Assembly: GCF_028640845.1 (NCBI RefSeq)
Contig: NC_080539.1
Coordinates: 175,842,736 to 175,906,735, forward strand
From: Ahaetulla prasina
Taxonomy: Eukaryota > Chordata > Lepidosauria > Squamata > Colubridae
Length of the DNA: 64,000 nucleotides
Direction of reading: 5' to 3'
Part shown: positions 55,850 to 64,000 of the stretch, piece by piece
Layout of the letters: every line of letters starts with the position of its first letter
How positions within the stretch are numbered: position 1 is the stretch's first letter
Made by a program: the position numbers and the translations under genes
Notes under the pieces: generated by a model
Told to the model about the DNA's origin: nothing
The model's database searches: none
Seen by the model: the letters and a program-made list of their open reading frames with translations, nothing else

Positions 55850-57090
55850 AATAATTAAATCATTATTAAATAAATAATTAAAATGAAGTAGATTTTTTCA
55901 ATCTGGCTGCTTGTGTTGTCAGAGAGCCCATCACATCCCTTTGGTTATAGAAAGGGTAGGGTAGAAAGACATGTCAAAAACTCTGTGTGTGCCTGTAAGA
56001 GTTCCAAGAAGATGGGATATTCCCTCAACACAGAGCAGGCCCCTACCTCGTACCGGTAGTTAGGGCTTCACGTTTAAATTCTGCTTTTGGGGTTCCAGAG
56101 ATTGCAAGGAGCAGGACAATGAGAGAGACAGTGACCAAAAAATTTGCCCTGTTTATTTTGAATTCTGATTTTTTTTCTTTTACATTTCAAAATAAGTTTG
56201 TTGAGATTAGTGGGTGCTTAACACACACCTACTTTGCGATTCTGTTAGGAAAAGTAAAACATTTTCTAATGGGGCATTTTTTGAGTCACTTCAAACCATG
56301 GGATGGATGGGATACAAATTTAATAAATCAGTAATAAATAATCCCCCCCCCCGATATGATTTTTGGGAAGCTCTGGAAGTTGACTGAATGGACTGAAAGG
56401 GTTTCTAGTCATTCACAAAACCAACGCAGCATTAAAGAAGATTGATACCAGTTGTTCATTCTTGTGCACTTTTTATTTTATCCAATTACCTGGGGGGAAA
56501 AAATCACCATGTTTCTGGAATCATTTACCAGTGAAGAACAATGATGTTAATATGGAGACTGAAGTTTAAAATCCTGCAAGGAGAGACAGAATCTTTGCAC
56601 ATTTTGTAGGAAACTCAAAATCCAGGGAGGAGAAGGAGGCTAAAGGCAGACTCCTGATAGTCTCCACAAGTCAGTGATTTAAGGTAGCTGTACCTTACGG
56701 AGAATAAGGGCAAGATTTAAAACTCTCCGTGCTCATAATCTCTGATTTGGAGGAGAGCAAGGAAACCTATTGGGCCCAGCCTGCCTTAAGGCATAACATT
56801 AAACTGGGGAGAGACATTTGGTTTAATCTCTGGCATGACAGATATTCTTAAGGGAATTTTATGTAAATATGCAGTGCAGTCTCTCTGCCCACCCCTCCAC
56901 CACCTCCTTCCTTCCTTTCAACCAGGGAGATGAGTTCCTGCAGTCACATCACAGTTCTGCACATTTTGCTCTGCCTTAAAGGAGTCTCAGTTCAGTTTAA
57001 TGTGCCCCTTCGGGATTCTATTGTACAGCAGCCCCCTGGGCCAGTGTAAATCTGGGGCATTACAGGAGATTATTTCTCAAGGCTATATAT
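55850..57090. other. no recognised gene or repeat
   Basis: A ten-C run lies near 56343. Otherwise unclassified. Confidence 0.45.
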
Positions 57091-57092
57091 AC

Positions 57093-57094
57093 AT

Positions 57095-57138
<44 letters not shown>

Positions 57139-57186
57139 CCTTGAGAAGGATGTGCATGCACACACACAAACACACACACACACACC
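57093..57186 (+). repeat. two (CA)n arrays split by a GC-richer spacer
   Basis: The first array (57095-57136) is framed by exact inverted 10-mers TCTCAAGGCT (57075-57084) and AGCCTTGAGA (57137-57146). A second array follows at 57160-57185. Confidence 0.9.
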
Positions 57187-57265
57187 AGGCCTGCCTGCCG
57201 GCCTGATAAAAGATCTCCTGCTTGGAAATTGAAAGTCATTTGGAGGTTTCTATCAACACGTCTTT

Positions 57266-57645
57266 TTATTTTTATTTTATTTGTCGAGTACATATAACTA
57301 TAGGCATGAACTGAATACATAAAATGAATACAATTAAAGGGAACATTGGGACAGGGGCATTATGCATGCTGGTGCTCTTATGCACGTCCCTTACAGACCT
57401 CTTAGGAATGGGGTGAGGTCAAAAGTAGCCAGTCTAAGGTTAAAATTTTGGGCATTTTGGGATGAAACCACAGAGTCAGGTAGTGCATTCCAGGCATTGA
57501 CCATTCTGTTGCTGAAGTCGTATTTTCTGCAATCAGGTTTGGTGCGGTTTACCTTAAGTTTGTATCTATTGTGTGCTCGTGTATTGTTGTGGTTGAAGCT
57601 GAAGTAGTCATTGACAGGTAGGACATTGTAGCAGATGATTTTATG
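57266..57645 (-). mobile_element. L3/CR1-type LINE 3' end
   Basis: The third copy of the family (11143, 30255). Plus-strand landmarks are CAGACCTCTTAGGAATGGGG, CAGAGTCAGGTAGTGCATTC and GCAATCAGGTTTGGTGCGG. It ends within a few bases of the same internal position as the copy at 30255. Confidence 0.85.
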
Positions 57646-57649
57646 AGTC

Positions 57650-58895
57650 TTCTAAACTTGGAAGTCCAGCCACTTATCAGGTTTATATCCCAGTGGCCAC
57701 AAGAATCATTCTCTATCAGCCTAATTTTAAAATCTTAAAATTTTAAATTAATATTGAAAATCCCAACCAGACAAAATATTTCTTTTGGCTCTCTCTGAGA
57801 ACTTTTGCCATGCTATGGCACATGCTCAAGAGAGCTATATCTAAAAAAAATGAAACCTGTGAACAAACTTTTGGAGAGCATCTGAGTTCAAGGGTGACAC
57901 CAAAAAAAAAGTGGGGGACTCTCTAATATTTAAAAAGTAATTTGTACATTTGTTTTTGCATCAATGACAAATTTCCCTTGGGGGAAAAAGGGGGAATTGC
58001 ATTTAGGTTGCTTTCTGATTTGCAAAAAAAAAAAAAAAAAGGGTGGGGGGTGGGGGGAGGCATAATCAAAATGCTGTACCATCAACACAAATATCCAGTG
58101 GATCCTGGATTCACTGAACCTGGGTAACCAATGGATTTGAAGGGTCATGTCAACTATGTGACATGTGATACATAAAAAGCCACTTTACCTCTTATTATAC
58201 TGAATTTTCTCACTTCTCTGCTTACTGGACCGGAACAAAGAACAAATTACAAAAGATATATAGTATTCACAGAACTGCATTCCATTTGCCCCATGTCTTC
58301 ATTATGTTCAGAGGCCTTACTCTGACCTACACGCAGTATTTAGATAGCAAGACCATGGTGCAAAGAAACATATTTCAATGCCATTCTCTTTTAATTGCAT
58401 AACTGAGAAAGTTTAACAGTTTCCAAAAGGGGATTCTAGACTTTCCAGTTTCACATTAATATCTGCAGTAATATCAGCATAGCTGCCTTTTGCACCAAAA
58501 AAAAAAAGTTCCTTCTCTTAAAAGGCATCTTATTCAGAGCATTTCAAAGGAGAATATTTCCTTCTTCTTCATCCAACATACAAAGAGAAAATAACAAAGT
58601 AGTTCAACATACCTGAACTGAAAGGGATAATTTCTTGGGCTTTTAAACTATTCCAAAGAAAGATAAATTCTAAAGAAGCAAACATAAAGTAAAACATTAA
58701 AAGAACGACAAATCCTTCTTTTAAAAAAAAATCAACCCACATTTTTTTAATTCCACTACATTTGCTATATCTAAATCTTAAGCAAATTTACTTTGAAAAT
58801 AATGGCTGGTTCACAAAGTCACTTTTCTTCTGCATATAAACAGCCACAGTTAATCCTCAGCCACCTTTGTGTGTACAGTTGTATGAAGAAACAAA
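57650..58895. other. no recognised gene
   Basis: Contains a 17-A run followed by a GGGTGGGGGGTGGGGGG tract near 58024-58058, and several shorter A-runs. Confidence 0.5.
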
Positions 58896-58904
58896 CTGTA
58901 GATA

Positions 58905-59325
58905 AGAGTGGTGAACCTGTGACCCACCCAGGTGTTGTGGGACTACATCTCCCATCAATCCGGAATCTTTGGCCGTATGAAGTGGCTGAGTGCTAGAAAT
59001 GTAATACCAGGAAAGTTTTCCTGTCTTCTGGGCTTTTTCGACTCATAAACCCCAATTCCATTTTCAGTTAGCGTCTTAGACTCCCTGAAGAGCACACTGC
59101 TGGAATTTGATGGGAAATTACCAAATGTATGATGGGAAAAAATATTGCAATTTTTGAGGGAAAAATGGGTGCATTAAACCTCCAAAGCTCAGAGTTGGAA
59201 CAGTGAAATGAGACTTTATGGTTGGTATTATAAATTAAATCTAGGTACCTGCAAGTTTTGGTCGCCAACAAGAATGGCTGAAAATACACCGTTCTTGGTG
59301 GGAAAAGGTTGCCTGCCCTGGGGTC
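58905..59325 (+). mobile_element. possible worn hAT element
   Basis: GGTGTTGTGGGACTACATCT and CCCATCAATCCGGAATCTTT resemble the interior of a common squamate hAT family, and GGTTGCCTGCCCTGG at 59307 resembles its right end. The termini and target duplication are not clear. Confidence 0.3.
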
Positions 59326-59329
59326 ATCA

Positions 59330-60440
59330 CTAAAGAACTGGGAATATTTTATGTGATCTTACATTCTCAGCAATAGGGCATATCTCTATGTAATTGAGTG
59401 AGGACCACTGGTTTCCCACCCTGGGGGTATTTTGAGGAGGACTCAGTTACCATTAAAATATGAAGAAGGTTATAACTTTGTCCGTATTGAATGCTTGACA
59501 CCTATTGACTTCAAAATGTTTATAGTGATTCTAGACATTGCTACTCAGAAGTATTTTCCATTGGATTCAATGGGATTTACTCTCAAACTATAATTTCATT
59601 CTTAATTAAGTATACGCAGAACTCCAGCCAGCAAATCAGAAGACATATTCATCACAGTTCAATATACTGATTTAATTTTATTAAAACAACCTGTTAGGTC
59701 TTCTGCACTCACATCAGGATTCTTGACTGCTAAGGGACTCAACACCATTCATGCTTATAATAATAAGGATAATCAGGGAAAGGAAAGGCTCTTTATTAAG
59801 AATACTTTTGGGGATGTCCTTTTTGATGCAGAACAAAAGGCAAGGCCAGTTCTTAGTGGAGCCAAGTCAATATTTCAAAGCAGTTTAAATGAAGGTTCAT
59901 TTTATAACTTCTCTGTTCATGTGTCCGTTAAAAGGTCATTATACTTAATGCCATTTCTCAGTGCCTTATTAGAAAACATTGTTTTTCAAAATTCTTTGTT
60001 GTAAATTCCTTAGGGATGAGGATATATTAAACTCTTACAAAATATATAACACAGAGACATCATTAAAACAATATGAATTCCTATTAAAATCAGAAATGTT
60101 TAATTTTATTCTACAGTATGCCATAAAATGCATGCTACCACCATAACTAATAAGAAATGCCACAACTGAGTTTCCCCTGCCCCCCTCCCCCCATTTTTCT
60201 TCTTTTAAAAATGCAGATGTTGGAATAAAATATGTTTCATTGTATTTCTTTTTCTTTCTTTTCTCCTTTCTTTCTTATTTACCTATCACTTAACTTTGTC
60301 TCTTGAAACCTGCATTGTTTTTCCATTGTACTATTATACTATGTAAAAAAGATCTCTTCAATAAAAATTAACAGAAGTTGAAAATGCAGATGTTATAAGA
60401 CCAGCATCTATAACAGTGCAATACATATTCAAAGGCTGAG
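59330..60440. other. no recognised gene; possible L1-like tail near 60170-60375
   Basis: The CT-rich stretch 60245-60275 and the end CTTCAATAAAAATTAACAG look like a LINE tail, too weakly to name. The frame 59723-60004 (93 codons) has no family. Confidence 0.4.
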
Positions 60441-60442
60441 AT

Positions 60443-60881
60443 CAGTGGTAGGTTTCAATTTTTTTGAACACTGGTTCTGTGGGCATGGCTTGGTGGGCGT
60501 GGCAGGGGAAGGATACTGTAAAATCTCCATTCCCTCCCCAATTCAGGGGAAGGTTACTACAAAATCCCCATTTCCTCCCAATCAGCTGGGACTTGGGAGG
60601 CAGAGGATAGATAGGGGCAGGGCCAGGCAGAATTTTTACTACCGGTTCTGTGGATGTGGCTTGGTGGGCATGGCACAGCTTGGTGTGGGTGGCTTGCTGG
60701 GGGTAGGAGGGGAAAGTTACTGCAAAATCCCCATTTCCTCCCGATCAGCTGGGACTCGGGAGGCAGAGAATAGATGTGGGTGGGACCAGTCAGAGGTGGT
60801 ATTTAGCACTTTTCTGAACTACTCAAAATTTTCATTACTGGTTCTCCAGAACTGGTCAGAACCTGCTGAAACCCACCTCTG
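60443..60881 (+). mobile_element. hAT-like MITE copy 6, partly dimeric, perfect 8-bp target duplication
   Basis: GCTGAGAT flanks it at 60435-60442 and 60882-60889. At 439 bp it is longer than the other copies (235-308 bp) because the subterminal head block (GGTTCTGTGG..TGGCTTGGTG) appears twice, at about 60473 and 60645, each followed by the AATCCCCATTTCCTCCC block. Confidence 0.95.
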
Positions 60882-61219
60882 GCTGAGATCTAATATTTAA
60901 AATGAGGAGATCCAATGACAAAGTTAAGTTCAAAGTCATAAAGCTCTTGCCTTATAAAAACTACGGGGAAAAAATGCTACATACTAAGTGCCATTCTGCA
61001 GGTGCAGTAAAGGACATGATCTGAACAAGACTACTAGAGATGAAGGTACGTAGAAAAACCTAGAAACTAGACACATTATATCAAGCTGATAAAATCTGTG
61101 GTCAGTTCTGGATTTGTGTTATGATTTAACATATGAGCAACCTAGAATTATATAGGAAAGGATGAACAACACATAAATCCTCCAGAGTATCCTCTAAAAT
61201 GGATCAGTTTGCAGTATTT

Positions 61220-61286
61220 AGAATAGAATAGAATAGAATAGAATAGAATAGAATAGAATAGAATAGAATAGAATAGAATAGAATAG
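61220..61286 (+). repeat. (AGAAT)13 array at a CR1 end
   Basis: Thirteen units merge into the CR1 3' end at 61287. Confidence 0.95.
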
Positions 61287-61575
61287 AGTTGGAAGGGACC
61301 TTGGAGGTCTTCTAGTCCAACCCCCTACTTAGGCAGGAAACCCTACACCATTTCAGACAAATGGTTATCCAATATCTTCTTTAAAACTTCCAGTGTTTTA
61401 AAGAATTCACAACTTCTGGAGGCAAGTTGTTCCACTGATTAATTGTTCTAATTGTCAGGAAATTTCTCCTTAGTTCTAAATTGCTTCTCTCCTTGATTAG
61501 TTTCCACCTATTGCTTCTTGTCCTGCCCTCAGGTGCTTTGGATGTACCTGCTTTTATGTAATAGAAGATTTAAGT
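61287..61575 (-). mobile_element. CR1 LINE 3' end, classical type
   Basis: Plus-strand text GTTGGAAGGGACCTTGGAGG, TCTTCTAGTCCAACCCCCT, CAGACAAATGGTTATCCAAT, GAGGCAAGTTGTTCCACTG and CTCCTTAGTTCTAAATTGCT is the reverse of the CR1 3' untranslated region shared by birds and reptiles. Other copies: 24112, 38996. Confidence 0.9.
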
Positions 61576-61579
61576 GCTT

Positions 61580-61820
61580 ATAGGAATTAAATGGGAACAC
61601 GAGTCATTTTTTAACACACACACAGAAATGGACCTCAAATCAGAATGATTTTTCCAATTTAGGGGCATAATGGATGTCCTAAGACTAGTTTGTTTATTGA
61701 AAAAAAATTATACAGCTTCCCATCTACCAAAAGGAATTGTGGGAAGCAAATAAAAATAAAAAACAGAATACATTTATCAAAACTATTAAAACAAAAAAGA
61801 CAAAGTTGAAGTCCCAATAT
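61580..61820. other. short unclassified spacer
   Basis: A-rich, nothing named. Confidence 0.4.
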
Positions 61821-61824
61821 AATT

Positions 61825-62585
61825 AATTATATGAAGATAGCAATGTGGCTTTCGGTAATAGAAGCTTTGACACATCCAAATATGATTAACATGAAAAATA
61901 TTGTGAGATATAAGGATATTTTAACAGAGAAGGGAGAACTAAAACAGAAACAAGAACCAGGAAGAAAAAGGGATTCAGACAGATTGGTATGCACGACTGC
62001 AAATACAATCAAGATATGATAAAGATTTGAAACAGTATGTTTTTAATTTTGAAAAATCAGAATTGGATGAGATATTGACTGGGACAGATGAAAAATTATT
62101 AAGAAATTATATAATTACTTATTGCAAATCAGATCAGAAGAGGAAGAAGTAAAAGAGACAATGATAGCATGGGCAAAAAACTTTGGTTATACAATAGAAC
62201 TAGAGAGATGGTAACAACTATGGGAAAGGAATTATAAATTAACAATGGTAACTGCATATAAAGAAAATTTATATAAAATGTTTTATAGATGGCATATGTC
62301 ACTAGAAAGATTAGCAAAAATGTTTAAGGATAAGTCAGCTAAAAGTTGGAAATGTTTTCAGCTGCTGGGATTATATTATCATATGTGGTGGACGTATACG
62401 GAAGAAAAAAATTATTGGATTAGAATACAGGCATGGTTAGAGGAAATGTTGCACCAACATATAGAATTAAAACCAGAGGCATTTTTATTGGGTATATTAC
62501 CAGAGAAATATAGCAAAGTAGATACATATTTGATTATTCATATAATAACAGGGGAAAAAATAAAAAAACTTTTTTGAAAAAAAGA
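61825..62585 (+). pseudogene. L1 ORF2 C-terminal region, decayed
   Basis: Plus-strand codons in two or three frames encode the end of an L1 ORF2 protein: LTHPNMINMKNIVRYKDILT, then ENLYKMFYRWHMSLERLAKM, SWKCFQLLGLYYHMWWTYTE and ELKPEAFLLGILPEKYSK, stopping at 62577. The Cys/His cluster of the C-terminal domain is partly lost: one Cys and one His of the usual set are visible. Frame changes occur near 61960 and 62215. The endonuclease and reverse-transcriptase domains lie outside, so this is a 5'-truncated copy. ORF2 normally acts on its own mRNA in the nucleus during target-primed integration; this fragment cannot. Confidence 0.75.
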
Positions 62586-62589
62586 ATAC

Positions 62590-63150
62590 TATGATTGATG
62601 GTGTCAAAAAAACCCGCTAAGAGATCAAGGAGTCCTAAACAAATATTGCCATTATCTCTTTGTGTCCTAATGTTTGCTGCAAGTATGTAAGAAGCAGCAT
62701 TTGTGTTTTTACCCATGCAAGTGCTGTTATTTTCCCTCCCCTATGAGCTCCATAGATAGTGTCATCGATACAGCGGAAATAAGTTTGGGCAGGCTCCGGG
62801 AGACAGTGAGTGGAGAAGAGGGTGCCTGGCATACCATGTTCCACGGGGTTCCAAAGACTCAGATATGACTTAGTGACTAAACAACAAAAATGAGCTCCAA
62901 TGCTTCAAAGGTAAGATAAATAAACCTTAACTCCTAGTTACAAGAAAGTTGCTAACTCTTGGTACAGAGCACTAGTGCTCCAATACTGTATCTGTGAGAG
63001 CACAGATAGATTCCCAACTGCTGCTTTAACCCACTTGGTCCATTTCCATTTGTCTATATACAATTACTTTTCTAGACCGCAGATTACTTGAAGACACATT
63101 TAAAGTAGGAAAGTACATTTGGGAAAATGAGGACCCTACTTAGCTTGGGT
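62590..63150. other. no recognised gene
   Basis: An 'ACTTAGTGACTAAACAACAA' phrase near 62866-62886 resembles a SINE end, but the rest does not. Confidence 0.4.
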
Positions 63151-63155
63151 GGCCT

Positions 63156-63185
63156 CTTAAGGGGTAATTACTTAAGGGGTAATTA
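63156..63185 (+). repeat. 15-bp perfect tandem duplication
   Basis: CTTAAGGGGTAATTA is repeated exactly, directly before the hAT foldback at 63193. Confidence 0.95.
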
Positions 63186-63192
63186 CTCTCTA

Positions 63193-63317
63193 CAGGGGTC
63201 TCCAACTTTGACAACTTTAAGACTTGTGGACTTCAAAGCTCCCAGAGCTTTGCTGGCTGAGGAGCTCTGCGAGTTGAAGTCCACAGGTCTTAAAGTTGCA
63301 AAGGTTGGAGACCCCTG
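63193..63317. mobile_element. hAT-like foldback, relative of 30803
   Basis: CAGGGGTCTCCAACTTTG ... CAAAGGTTGGAGACCCCTG, near-palindromic interior (ACTTGTGGACTTCAAAGCTC pairs with GAGTTGAAGTCCACAGGT). The flanks share only CTCTA, so the target duplication is decayed or altered. Confidence 0.9.
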
Positions 63318-63319
63318 CT

Positions 63320-63870
63320 CTAAAAATTAGGTCAGTCCAGGGCCAAAAAAAAAAAGGCAAATGGCTGACTTTGAAGGGTTCCTGATTGGCAGAAGAGGCA
63401 GAAGGTTGTTCTTCTTTGTCTTTTTGTATTCTTCAGTATTCTTGTATATGATTTCTGTTTTGGGTAACATTATATTCTTCAGTATCCCTGAATATTCTTT
63501 TATTACTCTCTTGTGTTATTTTCTTATACCGCTTTGGAATAAACCCTTGAATACTCATACTGTGTGTTTATTGCTTCTGAATCCAAAAGAACTTGCAACC
63601 CAACCCAGCTGGCATTCACCCCATTTTAGGTTCAAGTTTCAAAATTGGTAAAGCACCTTCCACGAGCTCAGATTTAAGACTGATCTCAAGACTGACGGAG
63701 CCTGAAAGGCAAGAAAAGTAGGACCGTAATGTCATTGTAAAGTATTATTCCTACTTTAGCATAAGGAACAATACAAAGAAAAAAGAAAAACGATAATCAT
63801 AGAGTATTGGAATACACAAAAGTTAGATAGGCCTTTCTGCTCCTCACATAGGACATTACAGAAAGTGGTA
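63320..63870. other. no recognised gene
   Basis: Unclassified. Confidence 0.4.
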
Positions 63871-63872
63871 AC

Positions 63873-64000
63873 AAAGCAATAACACTTAGACTTATATACT
63901 GCTTCACAGTGCTTTACAGCCCTCTCTAAGCAGTTTACAGAGTCAGCATATTGCCCCCAATAATCTGGGTCCTCATTTTACTGACCTTGGAAGGATGGAA
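63873..64000 (-). mobile_element. CORE/MIR-like tRNA-SINE, cut by the right window edge
   Basis: Tail AACACTTAGACTTATATACT, then CTTTACAGCCCTCTCTAAGC and AATCTGGGTCCTCATTTTAC in plus-strand text, as at 7171 and 55626. The head is beyond the window. Confidence 0.85.

Overview
This window is non-coding vertebrate DNA that is dense in transposable elements. The repeat content points to a squamate reptile, most likely a snake: Sauria-type SINEs (4417, 14210), CR1-type LINEs whose 3' ends run into (ATTCT)n arrays (21342, 44641, 61220), L2-, L3- and L1-type LINE fragments, and non-autonomous hAT-like elements flanked by 8-bp duplications. I found no host protein-coding exon, tRNA, rRNA or CRISPR array that I would defend. 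The window is probably intergenic or intronic.

Layout. 1-2053: the 5' part of a GC-rich Ty3-type LTR retrotransposon on the minus strand (189-bp LTR, primer-binding site, then three tandem gag blocks running off the left edge), abutting the tail of a 5'-truncated L2-like LINE (2054-2826). 2.8-10 kb: microsatellites, a Sauria SINE, one SINE inserted inside another of the same family in opposite orientation, and an L1 3' end. 10-12.5 kb: a 540-bp palindromic DNA element, purine tandem arrays, and an L3-type LINE whose reverse-transcriptase frame is still open for about 285 codons. 13-25 kb: SINEs, hAT element 14953-15264, an insertion at 17575-17980 flanked by a 14-bp target duplication, and old LINE remnants. 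25-34 kb: mostly sequence I could not classify, with a 135-bp hAT foldback at 30803. 34-46 kb: five copies of one hAT-like MITE family, an L2 end and a possible conserved non-coding block near 42.0-42.5 kb. 46-64 kb: more SINEs, LINE and DNA-transposon fragments, a further hAT copy (60443), a CR1 3' end (61220), an L1 ORF2 end (61825) and a second small foldback (63193).

These sequences do not act as a pathway. Their relation is parasitic: LINEs provide 3' tails that SINE families share. The L2-like 3' hairpin at 2090-2120 recurs as the tail of the SINEs at 6442 and 18741, and the CR1 end recurs on the SINE at 15704. DNA transposons have inserted into older elements. I found no evidence of a new gene system. 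The most unusual objects are the triplicated gag, the Penelope-like insertion with its inverted leader, and the combinatorial SINEs. Family names come from recognition by eye; target-site duplications, inverted repeats and open frames were read directly from the sequence.
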